Origin: Candidatus Chloroheliales bacterium
Lineage (GTDB): Bacteria > Chloroflexota > Chloroflexia > QHBQ01
Assembly: GCA_003243865.1 (NCBI GenBank)
Contig: QHBQ01000242.1
Coordinates: 1 to 7,167, forward strand
Length of the DNA: 7,167 nt
Direction: 5' to 3'
Part shown: positions 7,019-7,167 of the stretch, piece after piece
Numbering within the stretch: the stretch's first letter is position 1
Layout of the letters: each line of letters begins with the position of its first letter
Program-made: the position numbers and the translations under genes
Notes under the pieces: generated by a model
The model's database searches: none
Seen by the model: only the letters and a program-made list of their open reading frames with translations
Told to the model about the DNA's origin: nothing

Positions 7019-7045
7019 ATTCTCCCTCCAACCCCCGCTGGGCTT
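7019..7045 (-). repeat. Degenerate third copy of the C/G-rich repeat
   Basis: In the same orientation as the right arm and 46 bases on, TCTCCCTCCAACCCCCGCTG followed by GGCTT matches it with one inserted T (7027) and two missing G residues. A run of five T (7044-7048) follows. The hairpin it could form alone is too weak to call a terminator. Confidence 0.8.
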
Positions 7046-7079
7046 TTTGCCAACCTGATTTTGCGCTGTATCCGCTTCC

Positions 7080-7109
7080 TTGCCACCCGCCCCGCTTATC
7101 GGTTATAAT
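7080..7109 (+). promoter_or_regulatory. Probable promoter for a gene beyond the window
   Basis: TTGCCA (7080-7085, five of six consensus bases) and TATAAT (7104-7109) are 18 bp apart. Transcription would begin near 7116 and leave the window. The remaining bases could be a leader or the start of an RNA gene. A short hairpin (TCCG-CTC-CGGA at 7138-7148) is the only structure I see in it. Confidence 0.5.
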
Positions 7110-7167
7110 AGCCCTTGCAAGTTGCAGACGCGCCTATTCCGCTCCGGACAGGCCCTGCGCGGCGGGA

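Larger units (their letters stand above)
6791..7167. other. Gene-free 377-bp region with repeats and an outward promoter
   Basis: No convincing reading frame with a ribosome binding site is present on either strand. The stretch 6791-6856 shows only a weak hairpin (TCCC ... GGGA around 6822-6838) and no intrinsic terminator with a T-run for the radical SAM gene. It is followed by a 146-bp inverted-repeat element, a degenerate third copy of its arm, and a promoter-like pair at 7080-7109. The last 58 bases after that promoter hold no start codon with a clear ribosome binding site. Confidence 0.6.

Noticed and set aside
6857..7045. CRISPR-like array formed by three repeat copies
   Set aside because: The copies differ in orientation, spacing and sequence, and there are no regular spacers or cas genes.
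7019..7048. Third repeat copy plus T-run as an intrinsic terminator
   Set aside because: The local stem would be only about three base pairs, too weak despite the T-run.

Overview
The window is GC-rich bacterial DNA whose genes favour G- or C-ending codons. The RpoC sequence, the style of the membrane glycosyltransferase and the C/G-rich interspersed repeat together suggest a member of the Chloroflexota (class Chloroflexia). This placement rests on remembered family sequence rather than a search and is only moderately certain.

Layout. (1) 1-1911, plus strand: the C-terminal part of the RNA polymerase beta' subunit (rpoC), entering from upstream and closed by a strong intrinsic terminator at 1934-1977. 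(2) 2011-4373, plus strand: a separate transcription unit with a near-consensus promoter and a TTG-started 764-residue polytopic membrane protein that looks like a GT-C type, lipid-carrier-dependent glycosyltransferase. (3) 4411-5250, minus strand: a SAM-dependent methyltransferase with an N-terminal membrane anchor, convergent with the glycosyltransferase. (4) 5251-5470: a divergent control region with two back-to-back promoters, each with perfect TTGACA and TATAAT boxes, one per strand. (5) 5471-6790, plus strand: a radical SAM protein with a partial SPASM domain and an unusual charged helical insertion between the two Fe-S modules. (6) 6791-7167: no gene. It holds a perfect 31-bp inverted repeat around an 84-bp centre (6857-7002), which is MITE-like, a degenerate third copy of the repeat, and a probable promoter firing out of the window.

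The rpoC gene is housekeeping and is insulated from what follows. The methyltransferase and radical SAM genes share one intergenic control region and so are likely expressed together. With the glycosyltransferase next to them they may form a small envelope-glycan or lipid-linked modification locus. That grouping is an inference from gene order; no substrate can be read from the sequence. I see no CRISPR array, tRNA, rRNA, defence system or clear RiPP precursor in the window.
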